Positions 33,802-43,958 of a stretch of 60,000 nucleotides of DNA are shown here, in pieces. Below the pieces are notes generated by a model. It was not told the DNA's origin, did not search any database, and saw only the letters and a program-made list of their open reading frames with translations. Position 1 is the first letter of the stretch; each line of letters starts with the position of its first letter. The stretch is from Gnetum montanum. Its lineage: Eukaryota; Streptophyta; Gnetopsida; Gnetales; Gnetaceae. The translations under genes were made by a program, and so were the position numbers. Location: the NCBI GenBank assembly GCA_015680685.1, contig MNCI01016273.1:1358273-1418272 (forward strand), read 5' to 3'.

Positions 33802-34686
33802 TGATGAGCAGTGGAGTAGTTCAACACCCAACCATACAAGTTATGAGTGTTCATGCACAACCCGATTATAATCCATGGATGGTCAATGTTGATATGCTAG
33901 TAATTGAGTTTACGCTCATGATCATTATCTTCCCACGTGGAGCTAGTGAAGTATAAGCATATGGTTTAGTTCACTGTGAGGTGTATCATAGTTGATGTTG
34001 CATGGCCCAAATAACTCCTAAGCGGAAACATAATGAGATGAAAATAATTGCTAAGTCTAGGTAATAACAAGTAAATCTATTCTATCCTGAGCAATAGGTA
34101 ATTATTCCTAGTCCTCCAGTCACATCTTGGACTTATGCAATTGCCACTAAGGTTACCAAGTGGAATTATCACTAAGTAGATCAAATAATACCACTACTGG
34201 GATTACCAGATAACTACACTTAACATTTGAAACCAGTTGTGCCCATGCTGATGTACTAATTATGCATGTGAGGTAAAGTACTTAAGAAAGTAAAGTGTTA
34301 ACTCGGAAAACATGGAAAATTATTCTAAGTAAATAGAAAATAAACCAAGTGATTCTACAATGATGTAAAACAACTTCGATCTTTATTGCCATTCACAAAC
34401 TGTGTCCAAGTACAATTTGGTCAAATAAAGACTCTATTCACTGTCTAACACCACATTGACATACACTTCTATTACTAAGCTATGAAAACAAATTGCAAAA
34501 GTGCACGTAAGAGTGTAATGAATTGTGTGTTCGATTGTGCACCGAAGTGTTGTATTTATAAGGTGCACACATCCTAAGACATCATATCAACAATGGCATA
34601 TCATGAGAAGCAACATGGGATCAATGGCATCATTGATACGATGTTGTTGCTAGGATGTTGTTTGGACTCAAAATATGACTTTATTA
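33802..34686 (-). mobile_element. 5' LTR of outer element
   Basis: Starts TGATGAGCAGTGGAG and ends CTTTATTA, followed by target duplication AACCA (34687-34691). AATAAAG near 34381; TATA near 34552. It carries a perfect CACGTG at 33934-33939, a G-box core absent at the matching place in E1-E3 (CCACCTAG or CCACTTGG there). Confidence 0.92.
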
Positions 34687-34691
34687 AACCA

Positions 34692-34784
34692 TATACTCAC
34701 TCATTATTATAGACATTGATGGTGCCCACCCACAACTAGCTAATCCATACCCATCACTCCATTTAAAGTATGGAAATTGGATTA
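34692..34784. repeat. 300-bp host tandem duplication, copy 1 (right part)
   Basis: Continues the host copy interrupted at 9618: TATACTCACTC, GGTGGTGCCCAC-like and CATCACTCCATTT blocks, matching the end of copy 2 (34990-35082). Confidence 0.88.
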
Positions 34785-35082
34785 ATCTATAGGAAAATAT
34801 TTTAAAGTCCAACTTACTTGTAGTATAAGTAATGCCACCAGCCTATTAAATAGACAATTAAGCAATTAGACATTATTTAGTGTAGTCTCTTTGTACATGT
34901 CCGGTGGTCCACGTCTCCAACAAATAAACATACATTTCTTTTCATGTTGTGGGCGATCGATTTCGTCAAAGCACACAACCAACCATATACTCACTCATGA
35001 TTATTACTATTATTAATTTATAAACATTGGTGGTGCCCACGCACAACTGGTTTATCCATATCCATCACTCCATTTGCAAGTC
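34785..35082. repeat. 300-bp host tandem duplication, copy 2
   Basis: Uninterrupted copy lying 140 bases beyond the GH3 stop codon. It shows what the left copy looked like before insertion: CACACAACCAACCATATACTCACTC spans the empty target site (about 34974-34998). Confidence 0.9.
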
Positions 35083-35221
35083 GAGTCTATCAAATTGAAA
35101 TAGACACAAAGAGTGGGTTTGGATTGTTGTCTTTTCCTCTGTTATGAGGACAGCTACAAATCACACCAATGGAACAGCCTATACATCAGAAATGATAGCA
35201 AATAACTACTGGACTTCGCAC
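35083..35221 (-). other. GH3 3' flank
   Basis: Unique sequence just beyond the GH3 stop, presumably 3' untranslated region on the minus strand. No canonical AATAAA is seen in this stretch. Confidence 0.5.
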
Positions 35222-38200
35222 TTAGCTGTAGATCGTCCAATTATTCATTCGGGAGCTGTACGATTTGAGAACCCTGGGTTTGATAGTATTAGAAATTGTG
35301 TAAGATTCCCATGCTAGGGCTCTGGGAGGCTTGTACTGAGAAATGCAGGTGCCTTTGCCCAGTCTCTCTTCCAGAAGCATCCTGAAAGTTCCACTCTTGA
35401 CAACACACAGTTGCAGGGCTCCAATTTTGCCTGATTTTCTGCCCTTTTTATAAGCATGGCTGAAGGAGCCATCTATGAGAGTGCAGCATTCCTGAAGAGC
35501 AGCCATTTCTTTTCCTTTTTGTTCTTCCTCCTCTGCCTCTGTCTGCTGCTGTTTATTCTTCAGAAATTCTAGGAATATGACATAGCGCCCAGGGTTGCAA
35601 GATACATCTACACTGCTGGTATAGTCCAGTATAGTGAGGCCATGTTGTTCGAGAAACACATCAGCTTTTTCTATCACCATCTGCAGCTCTGCTTCGTCTG
35701 TTTTGTCTGTGTTCACACTCAGTATGGCGTGCTTTCTGCAGATGAACTCGAATGTAGGGCTCTGTCCCTTGAAACCTTTGATTCTTATTACGTCCGACAG
35801 CTTGTACCGGTACAGACCTGTTGAATAAGTGATTCAAGTTGTTCAACAGCCATGTAAAAGCAAAAATCCCCACGAAAGTCAAATTCGAAAAAGAATTTAA
35901 AAACATGGTAATTAAAACCAGAATTTCCGATTACTTTGATCATGAATTAAGGATGAAATTGTCCATGAAAACTAAACGTTTGCCTTGCCTCAGCATGAAA
36001 AGTTAATCTAAAATCCCAAAGACAAAAATTGAGGCTTCTAACCTTGGAAAGTGGTGACAGCAGGCTGGTAGTACTGTCCTATTTTTACCCCCTCAAACCC
36101 CACCGTCTTATTCATATCCTCGAACAGATTCACAAAATTTGAGCCTCCAAGAATTTCCTCGTCTCCATCTTCACTGTGGGCGTTCCTGACATCCTTGAGA
36201 GGAATGAACTCAAAGAAAGCAACATTTGGCAGGAAACTGTAAAGAGCTTCGTCGGCAGGGTTCCTTTGAAGAGAAATTGCCACGGCTACGTGGCCTCCTT
36301 CTGAAACACCGTAAGAGATAGCATAAAGGGGAAGATCACCAGAATAGAAACTGATTCGTGGTAAGTATAATTTCAGTGTGGGTCCTGATCCTCTGCACAG
36401 TATCATCACCGCATTAGGCCACAGTTTTCTTACTATGCCTTCCCATGATGAAGACGAAGCCTGTCTGCATTCTTTCTCTATTTCGTCTGCCAATTCTGGG
36501 TCGGCTTTTAATTTTGTAGCAATAGCTTTCCGTATATTTGGGTCTGTGATTTTTGGATTCAGCTTCCCGTGCCGAATGTCGGAGCACAATTGCTGCATAC
36601 CAAAATGCAAAATTTTAATGTACATCCATTGTAAAAAAGAAATTAATGTAAAAAATATTGCATGTCTGCCTCCATTGTCATCCAAGTTGAGGAAATTCAG
36701 TACAAGGGAAATGAAATTAATACTAATTTTTAGGTGCAGCTGTTTTCAGACAGACAAGAAATCAAGGCTGGTAGCATTACCCTTAGACAGCAAAGTAAAT
36801 TTGACTCAATATGTGTCAATCTTAAAGCCACTCAGCTGCTGAGGTAAGTAGCATGGAACCTACAACCTCCCTTTTAGAAGATGTATACCAACCACCATGC
36901 CGCGGCCCATTGTAAATTCTGAATTTGATGACTCTTTCATCAAGAATTACAATATTTGAATATGCCAAATGGGATTCAGCCCATAACTTTGTATTGTATA
37001 ACCTAATGATAACAAAACGTAACAGTAATGAAACTGAGACTGAGATATTCTATTATGTCCACAGAGCTTTAGTATCAATTCTACAAATTTATACACATCT
37101 CAGGCTAATTAATCACTGCTTTAATGATGTGATGATTTTAAATATGAGGTCAAACACTGTGGCGTCAAGTAAGAACAGGGCTAGAATTTTAAGTACTTTG
37201 TGGTGCCATACCATCATACATAAGGCATAGATCAGACTTCTTTTCATATAACACTGAAATCCCAAAATCGCATTTAATAATTTAAAGAAGCTACAGTTAA
37301 CAACGCACAAAGATGTTATTATGGTTAAAAAAATGGGGAAGATCAATTTGACTTTTTCCTGGCTGAATTTGTGACTTTGCTAGTTACTTATATTTCAATT
37401 AAAACTTTATCATAAGTGAACCAATGAAACTTCTTTTGAAAAATAAATTATGACGACTAACCTGCCAGGATGCTGTGAGAAGACCGAGGGCAGAATCCAT
37501 GTTGAAGGAGAAGCCAGCGTCAATGCACCATACATCTTTTGCATTGAGAAGGCCACACAGAAGATGACAATAAATTGCTAGAGGACCATCTTCTGAAAGA
37601 ACCACTTCAATGGGGCTACAGTAATTCTTTTCACTGTAACTGTTTCTGTAATCTTTCCCTCTGTAATAGTTTGTGAGAGCCGATCCCACAACGTGTCCAC
37701 CTTGAGTTTTAAATTGTTTCCCTGCCACAGCTAGTGATAATACCTTGGGATTCTCCAATCTCACGTTTCTTTCACGAAATTCTTGCTCGCCTAACCTGCA
37801 ACACACAAGAAATTACAGTGCCAACGGTAGTGCCTTGCAAATTCTGATTGGCCTATATTCGATATTTATAGATCTGTTTGAAGACAAAATCGTCGTGTAC
37901 GACTGATTCGTGTGACACTGATTAATCATGTAAAGCTTAAGATGAACGGCTCATAGAAATGTCGTTCTTGACACGTAGTGCCATTGATAACCCTAAGTAG
38001 TGGATTACTCGGATAAGGTTTCCGATGGGATTTTGTAGCCAATAACGAACCCCCATATCCAGCCCCATTTCCAGAATTAGTCAAGATTGGAAGATAACTT
38101 AGAGTCTTGGCATGGAACGCAACAGTTACAAACCTCTTAGCCATGGTCTCGATGTGACCACTAGATTTGTGAAAGATTTCTTCGTACAGAGTTGTACATG

Positions 38201-38772
38201 GGAACTCCTTGGACTTTCCTGCTGTTGTTCCAGAGCTGGCAAACACATCCATACACCACAGATTAAACATCTAATAAACATTATTCCAGTTTAATAACTA
38301 TTCCGTGAACAACCAACCCGTGCGTACGAATTTCATCAGAGAAGTTAAGAGAGAGTTAGCCTTGCAGCGTGTGATTTAAACACGAAATTAAGAACGCAGA
38401 CCACATACATGTATATTAAAGAACACAAGGAGATAGTAATTAATGGTAAGCCGGAATAACTAACCTAATTGAGAAACAGTTAACAGGATAGTTGCAGAGA
38501 ATTGGGGATTGATCTCCGTCTGCGATAGCTTCAATATAGGCCTTTAAGTCTTCGTAATCACAGATTGGAATGGTCTCCAAGAATGTATTCTTGATGTCAT
38601 CAGCATAAAGCATTTTCTGTGCATCAAATCCATAGCGTCTGCTGAGATACTCACATCCCACGTTGTCACTGAGAATTTTGTACAGCGTTGCATGCTGATG
38701 AGCTCTTGCAGACTCAAGCATGATTTGCAGTTCTTCAGAAACATCACCATCACCACCATCATTTCTGCACAT
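35222..38772 (-). CDS. GH3: GH3 family acyl-acid amido synthetase, five exons
   Basis: GH3 enzymes adenylate an acyl acid (jasmonate, auxin or a benzoate) and join it to an amino acid in the cytosol, controlling hormone activity. Exons on the minus strand: 38772-38465, 38235-38134, 37795-37462, 36592-36043, 35817-35222. All four introns (229, 338, 869 and 225 bp) are GT-AG, and phases agree, giving 629 residues and stop TAA. The start has an in-frame TAG four codons upstream. Seen motifs: SSGTTAGKSK at 103-112 (ATP-binding loop), YGVSE at 342-346, GLYRYKLSD at 432-440 and NTDKTDE near 467-473. GKQFKTQGG and CSPIEV resemble the JAR1-type branch, while PELADEIEKEC and CVVKSGTF are shared with other branches, so the substrate is not assignable. 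Oddities: Ser439 replaces the usual Gly of YR(V/L)GD, and a Gln/Glu-rich insert at about 519-535 makes it longer than usual. It appears intact. Confidence 0.93.
36737..36910 (-). mobile_element. tRNA-derived SINE-like element in GH3 intron 3
   Basis: On the minus strand GGGCCGCGGCATGGTGGTTG begins a tRNA-like head, with TGGTGGTTGGTATACATC as A-box region, a GGGAGGTTGTAGGTTCCATGC B-box region (consensus GGTTCRANNCC) 40 bases later, then a body reading GAGTGGCTTTAAG. The arrangement is that of plant tRNA-derived SINEs. It sits in the same orientation as the gene in its largest intron. No clear target duplication was found. Confidence 0.55.
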
Positions 38773-38860
38773 CTTCCCTGTCTAACAAACCCACAAAGAG
38801 AGAGAAAGAGAAAGAAGAGAGCTCAGATGCAAAAGGAAGACTTTTCTGCAAGCTTGGTAA
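38773..38860 (-). promoter_or_regulatory. GH3 5' leader, pyrimidine-rich
   Basis: On the gene strand this stretch reads CTCTCTTCTTTCTCTTTCTC-like sequence just upstream of the start codon, typical of plant 5' leaders. I see no TGTCTC/GAGACA auxin-response element in the proximal upstream region and no unambiguous TATA box. Confidence 0.45.
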
Positions 38861-39030
38861 GAGCTACAGAATGTTCATGTCTATAAATGGGTATCAGATG
38901 CGTAGGTTACGTATATGCCATGACGTATATGCATATGTATACCTTAGCCATATAAAAATGGTCATTACTTAGAGCCTCCATGATTATCTTTCCTCAATAC
39001 TAATCTGCTAAGCAGGTTGCAGCATTACCA
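38861..39030 (-). promoter_or_regulatory. GH3 proximal upstream region
   Basis: Presumed promoter by position. TATA-like words on the gene strand (TTTATAG near 38886, TTTATATGG near 38952) are weak candidates only. Confidence 0.3.
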
Positions 39031-39034
39031 AAAA

Positions 39035-39127
39035 AGCTCAATGCTTATCCTGTTATACAGGTTCTGTCATTACTTAGAAGTTCAATGCTCATACCGCCAA
39101 GCAAGTCAAGGTTCAATGCTCATCCTG
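39035..39127. repeat. Three short direct repeats upstream of GH3
   Basis: GCTCAATGCTTATCCTG (39035), AGTTCAATGCTCATACCG (39079) and GGTTCAATGCTCATCCTG (39110), spaced 44 and 31 bases. About 260-350 bases upstream of the start codon, so they could be regulatory or a simple local duplication. Confidence 0.65.
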
Positions 39128-40464
39128 ATAAGGAGATCCAGGCTTCTAAGGATCAATAAATTAAAGAAAGCCTAACCTGTTTTTCAAGTAACTGTGGGTA
39201 TCTCCAACAGTAACTTGTCCAACAGCAATAAAACTACCAAATAAAGCAACGATGACCCTGAACTGTACCTAATAATATAAACCAACTCTGATAATGAAGT
39301 TTCCATAATGACTGCTATTTTATATTAAAAGATAACGGAAAGCACTATCGTCAGAGATATTACTAGATCTGCGAGTATGTAGACAATTGGAACAATTCTG
39401 CCTCAAATTCTAAGGCATGCTAAAAGACAACTGGGAATGGAACGTCGATTTCGTTGACTGACATCATGAATAGGATGTTTCTTAACTTCAAAATTAAAGC
39501 GTGAAGGTATTCATAAAATCTTTGATCCATCTGTGTAGCATTTTTAGATATGGAGAATTATTGTAGGTCTAACCTGGAAAGACAGAAAGATAGAAGCCTG
39601 TGGAAACAATAATAGATCAGGCTATTCGTAGTAAATTAAGCTTTGATCTCAATGCATCATCTTTATGTGATGTTTTTTGGATTCATAGTCTTATCTCCAT
39701 CATAACAAAAATAGTTACTGGAAGTTATACATAACAATGGGTTTGAATGGCATCGGTAGTTTAATAATCATCAGAAACAGAAAGATGGAAAGACTTGCAA
39801 GTGACGATACTTGTGAACATCTTGAAACGAAAATGCTAAGCGAATGATTAGACATGGCAACTTGCTCAAAAACCTATCTATGTGCGCCATATTACTTTAT
39901 TTTTGAATACCACGGTCAAGAGTGTTTGTATTCAATTACGCCACGCAGTTGTGGTAGTTTCAGGATTGTGACGCTGAACAGCGAAATACCTTAACTACAT
40001 GAAACACAATACAAACTCTGCATGACTGTTTTTTTGTGGTTTGACAGTATCACAACCGAAAACTTTGAATTAAAAGCATTAAAGTCTCTTCATTTCATTA
40101 CCCACGATAAAAAAATAATTCAGCGGTTCAGCAACTTCCATATTTTTTGAGGCGCCGTCTTTGACCCTTCACTTGGGTTGTATATGAGAATTTCTTAAGA
40201 TTGCATGTTTCACCCAGGCCCACCTGCAAACTTTTAGAGGAATTAGGCATCTTTCTGTTGTTGGTGCACACGCGACAAGGTAAGGTGGCATCAACATCAC
40301 ATTGCTGTGATAACTTTTCTGTTTTGGGTTTTTTCCACCTTTCGTTTTCTCAATACAGAAGGTACCCTCATCTTTTTGTTTTTATGGAAGGGTCGCGGGA
40401 GTTTGAATAGATAGCTTTTAGAGTTGTTGAAACGTAAAGAAGGTAAAATCTTGCATGTTTCACC
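39128..40464. other. GH3 distal upstream DNA, no gene seen
   Basis: Apparently unique sequence with a more balanced composition than the retrotransposon regions. No supported reading frame; the short frame at 40201-40410 lacks any recognisable motif. Confidence 0.35.
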
Positions 40465-40465
40465 T

Positions 40466-40590
40466 CATTTTTTTGTTGTTTTTATAGAAATTTATAACTC
40501 AGTGCTACTTATTAGAATTGAACCTATGACTTAGGCTTACAAGTCCAAGACCTATACCACTTAGGGTTACAAGTCCAAGACCTATACCCC
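40466..40590 (-). mobile_element. SINE-like remnant with duplicated head
   Basis: On the minus strand TGGTATAGGTCTTGG (A-box region, 40545-40559) and AGGTTCAATTCT (B box, 40514-40525) are about 35 bases apart, followed by an A-rich end (AAAACAACAAAAAAATG) at 40466-40485. The unit TTACAAGTCCAAGACCTATACC is duplicated head to tail (40537 and 40567). Confidence 0.5.
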
Positions 40591-40666
40591 TAGGCTGATA
40601 CCTCATTGTTATTAGCTTATTATTTTTTTAACAAAAGATTGATTATTCAAATTTCGTTATTTTATT

Positions 40667-40755
40667 AGGAAAAAGGTTGATAGTTCAAATCACAATTGAG
40701 GTATCATTATATTCCTCTATAATTCTTCTAAAGCATATATCTTGGGGTATACTGT
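40667..40755 (+). repeat. Dispersed repeat copy A (possible SINE body)
   Basis: AGTTCAAATCACAATTGAGGTATCATTATATTCCTCTATAATTCTTCTAA-type segment repeated at 41528-41630. The AAGGTTGATAGTTCAAATC start resembles a tRNA T-arm/B box. Confidence 0.5.
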
Positions 40756-40929
40756 CTCTCTCCCTTCCTCTTTTTATATTTCTTTATAAGTCTTCTAATA
40801 TACTATGTTAGCTATATTCTTCAAGTGTACCTATAGTCAAATTATTCATATAGAAACTTGGCAAGTTGAAATTGGATTTTTGCTTACATCTACTCAAACC
40901 CTCTTGGATCTATTAGACATAGTAATTTT

Positions 40930-41035
40930 AAAATTCTTTTTACAAAATCTTTTTAAATCCATAACTCAATGTTGCCTATTGGAATCAAACTTATAACTTG
41001 GGATTTTAATGACAAGGCTCTTACCACTAAGTTAA
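40930..41035 (-). mobile_element. SINE-like remnant
   Basis: Minus strand AACTTAGTGGTAAGAGCCTT (A-box region) and GTTTGATTCCA (B box, 40980-40990) with the same AACATTGAGTTATGGATTT tail as the copy at 40466 (AGCACTGAGTTATAAATTT). The two are thus related members of one family. Confidence 0.5.
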
Positions 41036-41082
41036 CACTTTATTCAATAACATTTCGAGGATGGTGAAATGACTAAAAGCTA

Positions 41083-41430
41083 TAGAAAAGGCACAATCGT
41101 TTCTATCTATAAAATAAAGGGGATGTAGAAAACTAGACAATAAGTTGAATTACTAATATCAAAAAAATCAATCTAGATTTATGCAAGGAGATCAACTATG
41201 AATGTTAGTTTTCAATGCAATAATTAATAGAAAAGTTTAGAAGATGTACATGCAACCTTTATTGACTTGGAAAAGGCATAACATAAAGTTCCTAAAAATA
41301 TTATTTGATAGACTTGATAAAGAAAAGCATCTCCAATAAATATATTAAAGCAATTTAAGATATGTATAAAATAACTTCTAGAATTAGAATTTGATTTTTC
41401 AATTATAGTAGGTTTACATCAAGGGACCAC
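41083..41430 (+). pseudogene. LINE reverse transcriptase fragment (RTE-like)
   Basis: Plus-strand remnant of a non-LTR reverse transcriptase. Translated in pieces it reads KGTIVSIYKIKGDVEN, then after a gap TFIDLEKA.HKVPKNI, ISNKYIKAI.DMYK and VGLHQGTT. Known plant LINE RTs of the RTE-like type read 'IVPIYKNKGD', 'FIDLEKAYDKVPR', 'YI+AI+DMY' and 'GLHQGSALSPYLF' in this order. The stop codons and the loss of the catalytic FADD region make it a dead fragment. Related LINEs could have moved the neighbouring SINE-like remnants. Confidence 0.75.
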
Positions 41431-41527
41431 CATTTGGAATGATGGTAAGGTATTTATTTCTCAAGCCATAAGGCTTACATTTTCCAGTAATAGGTGGCTC
41501 AAGCAGATAGCTTATTATCTTGTTAAG

Positions 41528-41630
41528 TAAGAGGTTTCCAATTTAAATCATGCTTGAGGTATTGTTATATTCATTTATAATTCTTCTAATGTATCATAAT
41601 GGCTAGGTATCTTGGAGATATACTATAGTC
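41528..41630 (+). repeat. Dispersed repeat copy B (possible SINE body)
   Basis: AGGTTTCCAATTTAAATCATGCTTGAGGTATTGTTATATTC-type segment, second copy of 40667-40755, sharing TATAATTCTTCTAA and TATCTTGG. It is preceded by GGTGGCTCAAGCAGATAGC, which may be an A-box region. Confidence 0.5.
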
Positions 41631-42919
41631 AAATTATTTTAGGTTCCAACACCTTTCCACCCATAAGGCTTAGGTTTTAGCCTCAACCAAGCTATTTAAA
41701 AGGACATTAGGCTTTCACTTGTCCACCAACACTCCTAGAATCCCACTTTGTAGGATTAATACCAAGACTCTACCTAATGAGCCTTACTTATTTACTATTG
41801 TTAAAGATGAACTAGGGAAATATAAGCATGAAATATCTTTGTAGATTGAGGAGGAGGGTATTGAACCCAAAAAAAAATAAATAATGATTGAAAAATCTAG
41901 AGTACATCAAATCAACAATGTAGAAGAGAGAATCTAAAGAAAAGGTAGAGATTCCTTTTCAAGTTTTCATCCTTACAACTACTCCTTTCCTATAGAGTAG
42001 GAAAATGATTAAGTCTTGCCCTTGTTCAAAAGTTTCTTCATAAGTTTTTACTCTATACTAAAGGGCTTTTTGTAAAGAGAAGGAGAAAAATCTTCTCAAA
42101 GAGAAAAGAAAGCATTAATTAGAAACAATAAACAAATAACAATAGAAGCTAATAGTTCTTTTAACTTGAACCTCCAAAACAAGAAGGAATTAGTAGTACA
42201 AGAAACAAATTAAATTTCAACTTTTACTAGAAACTTTTTTGTTCATAGTTGTAATTGAAATTTAGCATCCTTGAGAGTCTAATATTTAAATCCTAAAGAA
42301 AATTCATAGTTATGCTCTTGCGACTAGAAAATAGTTGTACACTAAAGCTTCCAAATAGAATAAAGAACAAGTTGTTGAAGATGATTCTAAATAGAAAGAA
42401 TGGAAGTAAATAAAGTAGGCCAATCATCAAGAATGATATCATTGATGATTGGTTGAAAGTTGTTACAACTTCTAGATGATCATTTCTAAGAATGTATGCA
42501 ATTGGACACTAAAAAAACATTAAATAATGAGTCTTCACTTCCACAAAGAGGAAATTAAAGAAAAAAATTTAAACATGTTAAAGATTAGTGCTGAAAGAAA
42601 GATCTTAATGAATTAGATACTACAAAAAATATGATTTTTTAGAAAGATAGAAACCTTCCAAATATCTTTCATTTTCCTCATCCACAAGTGCAATGATAAT
42701 TGCATTTTCTGGAACTTATTGAATGTGTTATGAATAAAATCATTCTTAGTAATTCTCTTTTATTCTACTTTAGAGTTAAAGGAAAAAAATCTAATATCCT
42801 TCCAGAAAATATATGAAAAAGCTTGATGCAAATTATTGTCAACTTTAAATAAAATCTTAAGATCAAAAATTAATTCTTCAAAATATTTTCTTCTCTTACT
42901 ATTCAAATCATAGAGGTTA
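41631..42919. other. Unassigned AT-rich DNA
   Basis: No supported gene. A third SINE-like tract may occur at 41680-41800 (AGACTCTACCTAATGAGCC) but it is too weak to call. Confidence 0.3.
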
Positions 42920-43741
42920 TGATGAGCGGAAGAGTAGACCCTATGTCTAAATATATATATATAAGGTATTCATGTGCAACCTAGTCTAATTTTATGGATC
43001 AGACAAGTGTGGATATCTAGATAGCTAGGTGATAAATTGTTGATTATTATCTTTCCAATCATACTTGTGTGGGCTAGTTTGTATGATTAAGTGTGATTGA
43101 GGTGTACGATACTTAGGTTGTGTTAGCCATGTCTATGATATTATTAAAATATTAAGAGATTAAAATTCTAAGTTATCTATTCTATGTTTAGAATAAATCT
43201 AGTATAGCCTATAGATTGAGTATCTATTTCCAACTTGCCATAAACATCCTAAATATATGCTAATGTTATTGGGTTACTAAGTACCCACCACTGGGCATGC
43301 CAAGTGGCATACTATGATGTTAGCACATTTATGCTTGAAATTTATCATACTCATGTGGTGTAATTAAGTGCAATGAAATGTAAAATAATTAACTAAGTGC
43401 AAGAAATTCAAGAAATTATAAAATTAAATTATAATTAAGAATATTATTAAATTATGCCAAGTTCTACAATAAAGACAAATATATCTCGATCTTATTATCA
43501 TCATAAAAATATGTTCAAGTGCATAGTCACTTTTAATAAGACTCTAGAAAATCTACTTAGTTCATGTTGTGGGCACTCAATGATAAATTCTAACTTTTGT
43601 ATAAAGAAAATACAAGTGTTTAGCTATGATAGTAATCAAATGGTACCATAAATGTAATGGATACATGCATTTATATAGGAATTTATTATCTCTTCATTAA
43701 TGTTGTTGCATTGATGAAGCAAATAGAATCAATACTCATCA
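42920..43741 (-). mobile_element. 3' LTR of E4
   Basis: Starts TGATGAGCGGAAGAG and ends ACTCATCA. Shares the LTR framework (TGATTGAGGTGTACGATAC, TACCAAGT.. and CTCGATCTTATTATCA blocks); TATA near 43672 (CATTTATATAGG). U3 carries AATGTTGTTGCATTGATG words. An AT dinucleotide run interrupts it near 42951. Confidence 0.82.
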
Positions 43742-43958
43742 TACCCCTACAAGTGATTGAAAACTTATCCTTAAGTTAACAAAATTGGGATCAATTTTAT
43801 TTACAAAATTATGGGATTGAGCTAACTCTAAATAACTTACTAAAGTACCACATTACAAAATTTATTTGAGTGTTTTTACACTGAATTTTAAAAAAATTTG
43901 ACACACTATCCTTACAAAAACTATGTAGATATGTATAAAATTGATCAAGGTATATACC

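Larger units (their letters stand above)
9619..34686 (-). mobile_element. Outer LTR retrotransposon (pol-less gag+accessory family)
   Basis: Bounded by two related LTRs (9619-10496 and 33802-34686) and by a perfect five-base target duplication AACCA at 9614-9618 and 34687-34691. Read on the minus strand the order is 5' LTR, primer-binding site, gag, spacer, accessory ORF, polypurine tract, 3' LTR. The 25.1-kb span is inflated by three later insertions of relatives: E1 at 12981-22186, a solo LTR at 24205-25101 and E2 at 27542-32533; without them it is about 10 kb. No protease, reverse transcriptase or integrase is seen in any internal part. Its ORFs carry stops, so it is inactive and would have needed enzymes from another element. 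Confidence 0.92.

Noticed and set aside
36378-36842. 154-residue plus-strand frame across GH3 exon 4
   Set aside because: Antisense shadow of the GH3 coding exon, whose minus-strand reading gives clear GH3 motifs.
41680-41800. A further tRNA-like or SINE head
   Set aside because: A- and B-box words are too weak and no related copy was seen in the window.
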